A DNA stretch of 64,000 bases from Ciona savignyi (lineage: Eukaryota; Chordata; Ascidiacea; Phlebobranchia; Cionidae). The first letter of the stretch is position 1, and each line of letters opens with the position of its first letter. A program made the position numbers and the translations under genes. A model generated the notes under the pieces. It did not search any database. It was given only the letters and a program-made list of their open reading frames with translations, and was not told the DNA's origin. The DNA is taken from contig CH003075.1 in the NCBI GenBank assembly GCA_000149265.1, forward strand, positions 460,709 to 524,708. The letters run 5' to 3'. Positions 49,952 through 62,800 of the stretch are shown here, in pieces.

Positions 49952-51994
49952 TTTGATTGATTTTTAATATGGACCTAAAATAAATATAAAATTTAAATGC
50001 GTTGTCTATATGGAGCTTGAAATCATAAAATCTTCCTAATTAGATATTGGCTTATTAAAACGTCAATCTTCGTGAGAATTTCATTTGTTCATATCTTTAG
50101 TTCAGTATGAAACTCAAAAAGTTCTTTCAGGTGATGACTCGTTTCACTCATACACGAAGCCGAATACCCGAGAACTAAATATACACACGCAACATCCACC
50201 GGTGAAAACCGGCGAATGAACGATTTGATTTAGGAGCACGTTTATGAGGCGCGAAACAATGCAGCCTAATCTAAATCTAGGAGCGTCTAGAATAATCTAA
50301 ACATGTACATAAACTTGCGTGTGTTGGATTATTACCCGAGGCAAGATACTTGCAAATACCTTTAAGGTTGCCGCATACTTATGGAGCAATAATCCTATGC
50401 TGCCATATTGAACATACACGGTGGCTAAAATAAATACGCCACGTTTTCATAAATCCTTCCTGTTTAACAAGTTTCCTTAAGCGGATGTCTACATTCCGTA
50501 GGATACAAACCACGAATTGCTTTGAAATTTTTACGACTATACAAACAAACGACTATATATATTATTTTAAATTGCACACGATTTTTTTCTACTTAGTATT
50601 CTAAATTTTCACAGTATTGGTCGCGTTTTACTGTACGCTCTTCTTTAGAGTTTTATCGTTTATTTTAAGAAATATATTTACACATTGTTCTAATGTTGAA
50701 TTGGTTCGGCTGCTGCATCCTTTATAATCAATAACTATATATTTATTTGATGACATGTTTAATGGCTGTTCTGTTTGCCATATTTTCCTTTTGCTGCATC
50801 GGTTTACCGTCTTTTCTTGTATGATTCGTTTTACTTGAAGCTATTTGTTACTTGGGCGAAAAATGAATAAACCACACTAAACTAAACTGAACATGAAAAT
50901 CAATTCACTCGTGCTAGACAGGTAACTTGTATTGTCATTAGTTGTAGACCTCCATTTTTCTCTGTATACACTCTGTTCATTTACCTTGACCTTATATACC
51001 GCACAGACGATAAATTATAAACCAGTTCGGTTAAAAATTGTCGTTTCACGGTAATTTCTTGCTACAGAGCGTTTTTATTACGTTCTTATAAATGAGTAAT
51101 CATAGCGTCTCGTTATCGCCGAACTGCGTGTTCCAATAGAAGCATCACACCTCGATGACATATATTTCAACGTGTTTTACGTAGGCCGTTGCTGTTAATT
51201 TTAGCCTATTACCCTAAAAGGGGGCGATTATGTTGATTTGAGACACTTGAATCATGGTCTGGTTAGGCCTCAGGGTGCATTCGGTTCGAAGGACTTGGAA
51301 ATAGCTCAATCAACACGTAAGTATTTGTATATGGTCGCTTTCTCCAAAATTAAACAACCCTGAGGCAAACTGACATAATCGATGTCGCCGAAAACTTATA
51401 AAGAACTTGGTTTCGAAACTTTAAACAATGAAACGATGAAGTCACGTCTTCATCCCTTATCAAATCATAATACTTTTCTCTCTTCTGACAGTGCCAATGA
51501 TAAACACTAATTGATGTTTATTGAACATTATAATGTACCACGTCGTACTACCCGCCAATTGACTTAAAGTTCGCTACAACTACGTAGGCTACGTGTACTA
51601 TAAACTACGACATGTCAAAATTCTTATAAAGGTCCACGATATAGGGAAATTTGCTTTTTGCCAGACGTTTACGTGAAAGTATGCATTTATCAGATAATGA
51701 CTTTAACCTTTTCACTAAACTCGTGCCACGAGTTGACGTATGTGTAATCGATAACGTCAGGTACACCCTGATTGTATCTGGATAGGACTTTATAATTAAA
51801 TTAAGAAGTGGATAAACGCAAGTAGTTATGACACTGATAAATATCATCAGCTCACTTCGTGAATACAATCGGGTTGCCGGAGATATACCAGTGTGTGTTT
51901 AATCGATATCAACACACGAGATAAAGACAACAATCTAAGAATTTAACCTGTCGTCGGTTTGTTACTAAGATCGCATATTTCTTATGATTCTGTT
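49952..51994. other. Intergenic DNA
   Basis: About 2 kb upstream of the FN3/CBM gene. It holds that gene's promoter but no recognisable coding sequence or repeat. Confidence 0.5.
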
Positions 51995-52150
51995 ATATAT
52001 GAGTCGGCCGTGCTAACCATTTGACCATACGACCGTTCATTTTTTTAATGGGGTTAAGTTTTAGACCCATGATGTGCTCGTTGCTGTGACAGTTTTTTGT
52101 TTATTATTCAGTATATGTATATGTTAACCATTCATCCACACGACCGAACT
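51995..52150 (-). repeat. Short tRNA-like repeat, family B, reverse
   Basis: The reverse complement carries an A-box-like segment (TATGGTCAAATGGTTAGCACG) and, about 65 bp on, a B-box-like GGTCTAAAACTT after 'AGCAACGAGC'. It shares 'ggccgtgctaaccatttgaccatacg' and 'gttttagacccatgatg.gctcgttgct' with the copies at 58620-59100. The right end repeats the first part ('gttaaccattcatccacacgaccg'). Confidence 0.6.
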
Positions 52151-52278
52151 ACGACCGTTAGTTTGAAGCAATGTCCGTTTTTGTCATGCCGGAGGCTTTC
52201 ACCACAAGGTTGAACAACGACTTCGGTTTGCGGTGAATTTGCCACACCAATGCCACTAAGGGCAATAGCATAGAATAA

Positions 52279-52566
52279 AAGGATATGACATTCATGTTTA
52301 TCCCTGTAATTGGAAAACCAAAGGGGGTTAACATACGGGCAATCGTCAGATCACCTCGCGCCCACCGTCGGGTTACCGGAGCTATTACAGTGTGTTGTAT
52401 ATGATAGACACGTTTCTTCAATTTTGTAGAACCCATTAATTCGATGGGTTCAGGCAATGTCCGGAAAGTGCCTTGCCCAAGGACACAACCGACTAGCTAG
52501 CGACCAGTTGCGCACCTGCAACCTTTCGAAGGTGACGCACTTATAGCCGCCAGACTAAACCGCCGG
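52279..52566 (-). repeat. SINE family A, nearly full copy, reverse
   Basis: Reads, in reverse, from the head ('gcacctgcaacctttcga') through the whole body to 'ttggttttccaattacaggg' and 'tcatatcct'. It gives a chance 99-codon open frame whose copies elsewhere share the same start (MPEP..LMGSTKLK). Confidence 0.88.
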
Positions 52567-52589
52567 ACGAATCATGTTTGCCCCATGAA

Positions 52590-52880
52590 TACAAGCGTCG
52601 TTATCACACGGGCAAACGTCAGATTACTTCGTGCATACTCAAGAAATTGATTTTAAACGGTTTACCGTCAGAACACTTCGCGTCAGCCTTATCGTAATTC
52701 TTGCAGTCGGTTGTGTATAATGGAAACGCTACGTTAATTTGGTAAAATCGATTAATTCACTGGGTTTGGTAATGTCTGTGAAGTGCCTTGCTCATGACAA
52801 TAACACCGACTAGCCAGCGACCAGTTTCAAAGTAGGAACCCTTCACTTAAAATATACGACGCACTATACCACCGAGTTAT
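52590..52880 (-). repeat. SINE family A, decayed copy, reverse
   Basis: 'cgttatcacacgggcaaacgtcagattacttcg', 'cactgggtttggtaatgtc', 'gaagtgccttgctcatgac', 'agcgaccagtttc'. It lies tail to head beside the fuller copy at 52279. Confidence 0.7.
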
Positions 52881-53844
52881 TCGTTATTTGGTATTACTGT
52901 GATTACTGAGCGATCGATTTCAAGCCACTGGACCGGGTGGAACATTGATCATTACGAGGAACAAACGCTGAGAGCCACACAGTGGACATCTAGATTGGTG
53001 AACAAAACTATCCCGGTATCACTGTGATTGACTGACTTAACCACTAAAACAAGCGATCGAAGTATAATTGTATTTTTTATTATTTCTCTGGGTGGTTAAA
53101 AAGCTTTTCAATCGATGGAGTATGCTTGCCTGTTTTATACATATTTTTATATTAAAGTTATACATACTACATCTAAACAAAAGATTATTTCCGCTGTTTT
53201 TCTATACTTACGCTTAAGTTACCAATTCAATAAACCTTGAAACCTAACACTGCTAGTTATTTATCGTGAGTGGTTTAGAGACGCGTAACTAGCTCTTGGT
53301 TCTTTGTCTCAATTCGGTACCCATCAGCAAATTGCGTCGAGCTAAACTTTTAACTTCTGTATGTGACCGGTAAATTAAAAGCTTATGGGAAAAGTTAATA
53401 ATGTTACACGGACGTAATATATCTTTTTCAGCAGGAGAAATCTGCATTGGGGTATTTAGAAAGGTAGCCTATATTGACAGATAATCGTAAGGAAAACGAA
53501 TGTTAAAAGAAGTTAGGTCCGTTTATTATTGTCAGATAACTAATGTGTACTGTTTAACTGTGCAAGTGCTATTGATGCCTATAACCCATAGATATGCATA
53601 TAGAATTATTGTTTTTTTACAAAGCTATTCTTACGGCTTCAAGCTATATATCCGGTCAAGTGCGAAAGCATGGCGACTCAAAAGCATGGTAGTTGGGGTA
53701 AAACAATTGTAATTTTCAGAAATAGTAACAAAAATCATAAATAAAACTTTTTTGTAATTGATGCTTGTGTGAAATTATATATATTATATAACACATCGTG
53801 TACTTATTTGCTTTAAATTTCTGTTGTTCCAAAAGTTCATAACG
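52881..53844. other. Intergenic DNA and promoter region of the coiled-coil gene
   Basis: About 0.96 kb of AT-rich DNA; no gene or repeat recognised. Confidence 0.5.
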
Positions 53845-56800
53845 ATGGCGGATGGGGGGCTTGGCATGCAGACTCCAAATGACACCAGTGAGAGTGAAAC
53901 TAACGAGACAAAGCATGTAAACACGTTTCCCAGCGAAGAAACAACATGCCCCATTGAGACTAACAAACAAACAAATATTTCGAACATTGCTCACAGCGAC
54001 TTTGAAAGATCAATAGATCCAGACACAAAAACGTATCTGGTATATGATCAACAAAATACAGGTGGATCTGAAGATCAATATTTAAGCAAACCAGAAGTGA
54101 ATTTGCAGGTAATTAAACTATTTCTGTATTACTACAGTTTTAGACATTTGCTAACTTAAACGTACGAACACTGGACAACTCGTTAGAATAGTTTTAGCAC
54201 CCATGCATGTCGATTATTTTACTGTGATTGCTATAAGTACAAACCAAGCACCTTAGAAAATTCAAGAATAGCCGAAACGGCAATTTTCGAAATCGCAAGA
54301 TGGTGAAACCTAAATTAGGTATTCAACCGCTCATATAACAATTTGTATGCAAAAACAGTTTTAGTGACGGAAATTGAGCACAGCCAAGAAGTGAAAAATA
54401 AAAACATCTTTTTTATATATAGTTTAACATTTTAAATGAATAAGCCTAATGGTCTTGATATTTATACAGTAGTACAAGGCTTAGGTGTGATAAACACGCG
54501 TACTTGTTATAATATCTCATCCCATTGCTCTACTTACAGATTGACGATGGTGCAACAAGTGACGACGCATCAGCAATTATAGATGATGAGGAATTAAGTG
54601 ATCATATTCCTCCAGATGACTTCGGGTCTTCCTCGACTGCATTTTTTATCCCGATCACAACCCCGTCGCATATAACAAGTAAGTATATTAGGATTGAGGA
54701 TGTTTTGAAAATATTAAACTCATAAAATACTAAAAAAATAATACACACATGAGATCCACACAGTTAGGATAGGATATTCATGTTTATCCCTGTGAATGGA
54801 AAAACCAAGGGGTTATCACACGGGCAATCGTCGGGTTACCGGAGCTATTGCAGTCTGTTGTATTTGATAGACACGTTCCTTCGATTTGGTAGAACCCATT
54901 AATCCGCTGGGTTCACAACCGACCAGTTTCGCACCTGCAACCTTTCGATTGAAAGGCGACGCAACCGCTAGACTAGACCAACCTGTCGGACTAAGTTAAT
55001 AGTTCTTATAACATCCATATAATAGAAATCCCGCAGTGGTTTCAAATACATTATCAACTGGCTAAAGACAACATAAGAGTAGTCTATAAATGTGTTTCTT
55101 GCAGGTCCTGAACAAAAAGTTTTAAAGGGAAAAAAACGAAGACGAAATTGGTCAACAGGACCTTTCATACCTGTTCGGTTTGGTGGCAGTAACGAATCCA
55201 AGATGCCGGTAAGCATTTTATTCTTCATGTTAACGACATTCTTAACATTATGTTTCATATAGTTTCCAGTGACTGTCTTCAAGTCCCAACTTCGAAAACA
55301 TTCTTCAACGGGTGATCTGCGGAATATAGGAAAAGAGGTAACTTGAATTAAGCGGTGAACAAAACAGGAAGCTAATTTTTATGCCTGGTTAACGACAAAC
55401 CTTAATTCACTGCTAGTCGTCGTAATATCGGATCTTGAAGTGTTTTGCACACCGGGAGGAAGGCAATGCTAAATAGCTTACCTACCAGATATACACTCCA
55501 GTTAAGAGGTCTAAGGCATTCAATTTTAAATCAATCTTAAACTACCTGGTTCACGGCCTTCGTAGCTTTACTATAACCTAAATGTAACTGGATATTAATA
55601 CGATGTCAGCATAAATTATAACAAGTTAATGTGTTTAGGGCGATTTTCCCAAGAAACGTGTTCTTCCGAATTTGCCACTTAAAGGGGTAAGTCCTTTTTA
55701 GTGCATATCATGTATAAAGTTCTTGTTAACTCAAATTTCTAAAGTCAATTTACCTTCATGTAAAAATCACTACTCCAAAAAAGTAGAATCCATTTTAAGT
55801 ATAAATTTACACTCACTTATCTATACGTACTTAATACAAACAAACTTGCCCGAGCTTTGATGCTTATATCACTGTAAAGTGCAGATGAGTATTATATATC
55901 AACTTTTTTGTTTTATAGCGTTTCTCAAGCGATGCAAGAGAAGACACCTATTCGGATTCCGATTCTGTTCGGATTCCGAATACTCCCGAAGACCGCCGAA
56001 CTTTAGAAGCGCAATTTAAACTGCTGTACCGAGAAAATGTACAGTTGGATAAAGCATATGGGGATCTACAAGTAAGTGATATATATCAATATTTCTTTAT
56101 ACATTGTTCGTTCCTTTGTGCATTCTTCGTTATATATATATACTATATAGAACTCATTTTTAAATGGATTAAATTATTAGGTTCAGTGTATGTGTTTGTA
56201 AAAGTTAAAATTAATCTAGTAAAAATAATCTGTCTAGTAAATTGTACCTTCCCAAAGGAAAAAGTACGGTCAGAGAGCCCTCAAATATTGTCGAACAAAT
56301 TTCTCAGCCCGAGAGAAGCGGAATGGCAGACCGAACGAAGGAACATGAAGCGGGAAATCAAGCAGTTAAATGAAAAGGTAGCATGCAGTATATACAGATT
56401 AAAACGGTATGTTTTTCTGTCTGCAAGATATGCTTTATTTATAGAATAGTGTAGGCCACAAAATGTAACTATTGCTTTAATGTATACCATGTAAATTCTC
56501 TTCGCGGCGCCAACTGAACTAGACGTAGCACACCATAAGTTACTAGTTACAAAATGCGCAATGTTAAATAAACAATGCCAAAATGTTAGGGGGGTTTATA
56601 ATATTTTAGGCTATGTGAACTTCACTTTTATTCATCATAGAGAGCAGGGCCGGTTTTAGGCCGATTTGACCGATTAGATCAAATTGGGCCCCGCACCTTG
56701 AAGGGGCCCCGCGCTAGTCGGGGGTCTTTCTGTATTACGATGTTTAAAATACTACTTAAACGTAAAATAAAAAGTGAAATAATATTCTTTCTCCTAATAT

Positions 56801-59800
56801 CAATTTGTTATGCATCTAATTAAGTCAAATTTATTTTTCTGTGTCTGTATGTTACGTCATAATGAATATGGTTGCTAAACAATATATATATATATATATA
56901 TGTTTGGAAGTAAAACAATATATCGTAAATCAGCACCCACATTACCTTTAATTTGTTTTAGAGCAAGTATTAAATGTCTATTTTTGTAGTTTGTATGTAC
57001 TGGTATGTATTTTATGATATATAAACACCCATAAATTTTGCTATGAAGAATAGGGGCCCCGCCATCACATTTCTAATTGGGCCCCGCGGTTCCTAGCACC
57101 GGGCCTGATAGAGAGTAACATTAAAACACGTGGGCCAAGTCAAATTCATTGCGAAATCACACGATGCAGACATTGCGCAACTCGCGGTAACAATGGTAGT
57201 ATTGTGATTGGAAGGGAATTTATAAAAAAATTCGATTGTATAAACAACGTAGTAATTTCAATGTAACATAGCTGATAAAACACGTAGATTAAACAAAACC
57301 AAGTTAATATCCTGGTCCTAGACACGTGAACTTTATCGGTCTTAACTAAATGTCCAAATATGCCTCAAATCACTTTCCAGTTTTAAACGGCGAGACACAA
57401 CTTTACAGGTGAAAGAAGTTGAAGATGCACTTCATGGAAAGCTTGATTCGAGCGAAGCCAGTAATAATTCACCATGTAGTGACACGACCGAACAACATTT
57501 GAAAGAAAAACTAAGTTTTCTTCGAAATGTCAAGGTACATTGACAATTTATATACCATAAGCACAAATCCATCGGGTAGCTTTTAACGAAGTTTAAATTC
57601 AGTTGGGTTCAAGTTAATATTCCCATTGCTATTTAATATTATATATATATATATATTATTATTATGGTTTAAAGTCACACGTTAACATATTGGGTGCTTG
57701 CCAAGATGTTTACGTGTTCTCTTGTATAATTACTACAGGATGCGGAAATAGCCAGGCTAACAGAACAAGTAAAGTACTGGATGAAACAGACAAGTGACCC
57801 AAATGAACATCATCTGCAGGTACGTTTTTATTCGTTCGGATGGTGGCAGCCCAGAGCCACAATCTGCTTGAAACTACCAGTACAGCGCATAACATGGAGA
57901 GTTAGGTCATAGCAATTTGAAGTGCCATTCAAATCCGGTGTTTTGTGTCACTCACTGATACCATAGTTTATTATAGCTAAGAGCAGAACAATTATTATTA
58001 ACGTCATTTCATGTAAAAATGTTTAGATTATGTTTAAACTGCTTAATTTTTTAGTGTTTTGACGCATTTTTAATCAGAAAATGGTTGTCCATGAAAACAA
58101 GCTAGTTAAGTGCACAATGGGTAGATTGACAGACACAAACCGGTTATTTTTCCAAGCAAACATTTAAAACTCTCCATTTATATAAGCATAACAGTTTAAG
58201 ACCAGGGCAGCTATATTATTTCAAAACAAACAAGCTTTTGTTAACCTCCGTTTCAAATAAACGATTCTCTTGGGCCGTGAATGTTACTTGATAGCAGATA
58301 TGTGATATTGTTGGTTGTGTTGAAATGAAATATGGTTAAGACTTTCGTTATTTATCGTTTAGGTATATTTAAAACATATTAGTTCTGTCCAGGTGTTGTT
58401 ATTACGTTCAATGTGACCATTTTTTTCGCATCGTATAGTATATATAGCTTGTTTTAATAGATCAAAAGTTGAAATAGTGTAAATATTAAACTGCTGTGGT
58501 GTTAGTACACCATGAAAAGTGAGAATATAAGCTTGTATGAAGATGTTCAGTGCTAGTTCGATCGCTCGGATGCCAAGTAACAATGCCTAGGAACAATCGC
58601 CTTGACGTACGATTTCAAATACTAATTCTTTTTTATTACTTTTTACGAGCTAAGTTTCAAACCCAAGATGGGCTCGTTGCTCAGCTCGTTTATTTGTATA
58701 TAATACGGTATATGTTCGGTTGAGTTAACCATTCTGCTATACACCACCTTACTTAAATACTAATTCTAAACCTAAGAGGTTTTTTAAATATACAATCTCT
58801 ATGTGATTGTTAAGTTCTTTAAAATTGGTTGTGTGTTTTTTATATTTGTTTACGGCACCAAGTTTCAAATTCGCGATGGGCTAATCACTAGAAGGTATGT
58901 TTCTGAATGGCGTACTATATATAAGAATCGGCCACGCTTATCATTTGGCCATACGTCCGTACACATTTTTTTTAAATTTTTACCGAGCAAAGTTTCACAG
59001 CCGCCGAGGGATAGCCATTAGAACCGTTTTATCATATTTAAATCTGTGTATGAACCACTGTCTAACCATTTGACAATACGATCTCGTATCGACGTATGGT
59101 GGGATCGTTAGAGTCGCTAACAATTCAGTAGTGGATTTGGGAATGTAGTTAAGGGCAAACCCTATGGTTTTATATTTTATACTCGAGTCTACATCGTATG
59201 TACACTGTAATAGCTGCGGTAAGCCGACATTGTGCACGACGTAATCTGAAGATTGCTCGTTTTCTCACCACCTGAGATAAACATGGGTAGCCTATGTAAT
59301 GTAAGGGATTTTTTTGTCAAGAAATATGTAGACTGTTGGTTTTTAATTACAGAGAACTACAGCAAAGCGTAGATAATAAAACTTTTCAAAAATAACTTAT
59401 ATTACCTCCTCCCGTCTTATAGGTGTATATTTCAATTATCTACAGGAGCGCGTAGCAGAGCTGGAACAATCGGAGTCCTTGCTGAAATGCCAGATCATCA
59501 ACTTGGAAGATCAGCTCAGTGCCGCGAAGGTTGATTTGAAGATCTCGAAAACCCAGAATGATGACCTTGGTGAACATTGCAATAAACTGGAGAACTGTCT
59601 CGGTGAGTGATAGGGATGAATATTCATGTTTATCTACGTGGATGGGAAAACGCATGGGGCAGTAACACACAAGGGGAGTCGTCAGATTACCTTGGGCCCA
59701 CAGTCTGGTGACCGGAGGTCTTACAGTTTGGTATGTATGATTCACACGTTCCTTCAATTTGGTAGAATTCATCATTCCACGAGGTTCATGCAATGTCCGT

Positions 59801-62800
59801 TAAGTGCCTTTACCAAGGACACAACCGATTCGCTAGCGACTGCCGGACTATATCGGTCGGGTCTTTGATCGAAACTTTATATTCGCGGTGTAATTACCGG
59901 TAACCAGACCTGTCCAAAACTTTTGATCTGTTCAAGTAGGCGAAACGCCGCATTTTAATATCATATAATCGCAAGTTATGCTCTTATACCTTTATTTATA
60001 ATTCACAAGTCGGACTTCACATAACCCATGCGCCAACACCTCTTTTTAGCTGTGTTAGATGCCGAAAAGGTGTTATTGGATGAACTGAAATGTGAAAATG
60101 GAAAACTGCGAAGCCAGCTGGGGGAGAAGGAAACTGACGTGGAACTTTTGGTTGGAAAGATGGCGGCTCTGGCCGACGACAATGCGGCTCTTGAGAGAAA
60201 GGTGCGTTTGATAGGTTCTATAGATGGACGGATCCTGTATTTTGGGGGTTTTCTTTCAGATGATAAAATTTACGTTTAGCGGCTGTCTGTGATAGCTGTA
60301 AGTATTGTATATGAGGTTTATATATAGAACATACGCATCTGAATTATAACTTTTCTATTTGTATTTTATAGTTATCATCCTTCGGAGGTGGGCAAACTGA
60401 ACTTGACTTACAGGACAAATATCAAAAACTTTTCGGCGAGAACAAGAGATTAAAGATAGAACGAACTTCTCTTATGGACAAGTAAATAACACTATGTTTT
60501 GGTTCTTATGATGAATTAAATGACACAAACTAAATTTTATATCTGCGGACTAAGTTTTCGAATTCTAAACATCTACCATAGTATAACACGGGCAATCGTC
60601 AGATTACCTCGCGCCCATCGTCGGGTTACCGGAGCTATTGCAGTGTGTTGTATATGATACACATGTTCCTTTAATTTGGTAGAACCCATTAATCTGCTGG
60701 GTGCAGGCAATTTCCGTAAAGTGCCTTGCCCAACAACACAACCGCCTGGCTAGCGACCAGATTCGCACCTGCAACCTTTCGATTGAAAGGCGACGCACTT
60801 CATCGCTAGACCAACCGGTCGGACAAGTTTAGTTAATCGCCAATAGCAAGAAACAGTATAATTACAAAGGTTCATGTGTGCATTTCACACTAACTGATTG
60901 CACAGAATTTCCTTCATTTTCATAGAGTAAGTAAACTTCTACAATGTGTAGTCACAACTTTTAAATATTTGATATACTCAGGTGCGCGGGATTGGAAGAT
61001 CTTAAAGAATGTTTTGTGGAACAGATAAGAAGCATGGAGGAAGAAATATCGGAAAATTCCAACAAGTTCAAAGATCAAACCAAGTCGCTTACCTCAAAGA
61101 TTACGTACGTGAATTTTTTAGAGTTGTTTATATTTATATTTACATTTTATAAAGTTGCGTGCATTTCTACGTGCATTCTATATACTTGTTTTTGGTTTAT
61201 AGTGCGATTATGACATTGTGGGGTGACATTTCTACAAAAACTAAAATCTCTGTTCAGTGAACTGCAAAGCGAAAAAAGCACGCTGGCAGAGGATAAAGCG
61301 CAGCTGGAACTGGACCAGGAATTGAAAGCGAATATGGCGGACAAACTGAATAAACGAATTGAAGATTTACAGGTGTTATCAATTATCAGCGATTGTTGTC
61401 TTGGGGAGAACAAGGGTACTTCCCGCATATTATATGTTAAATGTACATGATTTGGTTGGTGGCCAAGGTCAACCTGCGTCGTTTAACGCAAAGTTTATAG
61501 CTTATATCTCGGTGCTTTACCAAGTACCTCTGATCGACATCCACATTTGCAGTGTAAGGGTAAAAGAAAATAAAGGTCGTATATCCGCCAAATAGCAAAA
61601 CAGAATAATTTCCAAATAACTGTCATAAACAACTTTATCTTGACAACAGGACCACATTGAAACACTAAAGTCTCAAATTGAAAACCAGAAGCAAAAGATC
61701 AGTTCATTCGACTGCGTACAAGAGAATCTGGAGTCAGTTATGGCTGTCAAGTGCGACTTGGAAGCGGCGTGCAGTCGGCACAAGGCGGAGAAATATGAAC
61801 TGGAAATGAAATTAAACGATCAACAGGTGTTCAGGATATGATATTGATATTTTATCCCCGTTAATGATAAAATGTGGAAGGGTTATCTCACCGTCATTTT
61901 TTTTCGATTACCTCGTGTCCACCTTCGTGTTACCGGATCTATTTTAGTTTGTTGTATATATGATTGGAAGTACTCCAAAGTAGAACCTATTGAAATAATA
62001 CAATAAACATATAAATATTCCATTACCAGGAACGTCTGTCCGAATCATTTGAACAAGCCAACGAGCAGTTGATGTTGGAAACCAACGAGATGGCTGACAG
62101 ACAGAGGGCGCTACTAGCAGAAAACCACACGTTGAGAATAAAGTCAAGCGCCAGAGGAGTCAATGCTACTTTAGGAAAAAAACTCTGCCAGGAAATCGAG
62201 ACATTGTTGACATCTTGTGATTTGGAGCATTTGGAGCATCTGCTTGCTGAAAGCGAGCAACAGTCGAGTTGTGGGATTGAGATTCCGACTTTAAACTTAG
62301 GCGATCTTGCTTCTACTCCTCGACTTCTCTCTCGTCAAGTTTATGACTCCGATTCAGCCGCCGATGACGTCATTAATAGTTACATCACGGAATCAGAAGG
62401 CATGACGCTGCAGCAGTTTTGCAAACAACAAGCACAGAGTCCTAGAGTCGATGAAGTTACCACTATCGGTGCTCTACGACAAGACCTAAAAAAGAACTGC
62501 AGTTTATTACAGAGGATCAGTCGTCTGCTTCAAATTGCTGATTCCTTCTCTTCCATGGTAGAGAATTATAGACAAAGTCCCCCCGGAAACTCAAAAACGT
62601 GAGTTATATTAACTTGTATCTGTATTTTTTTATTTTTGGTATAGGATAGGATATAGGAGGATAGGATATTCATCTTTATCCCCGTGAATGGGAAAACCAA
62701 GGGGGTTAACACACGGTCAATCGTCAGATCACCTCGCGCCCATTGTCGGGTTACCTGAGCTATTGCAGTATGTTGCATATGATAGAAACGTTCCTTCAAT

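Noticed and set aside
52158..52457. 99-codon open frame starting MPEPIELMGSTKLK
   Set aside because: Near-identical frames occur at 28270 and 62566 and in part at 10280 and 59440; they are translations of the SINE, not a gene family.
58359..58583. Minus-strand open frame of 74 codons
   Set aside because: AT-rich intron sequence without homology or splice context.
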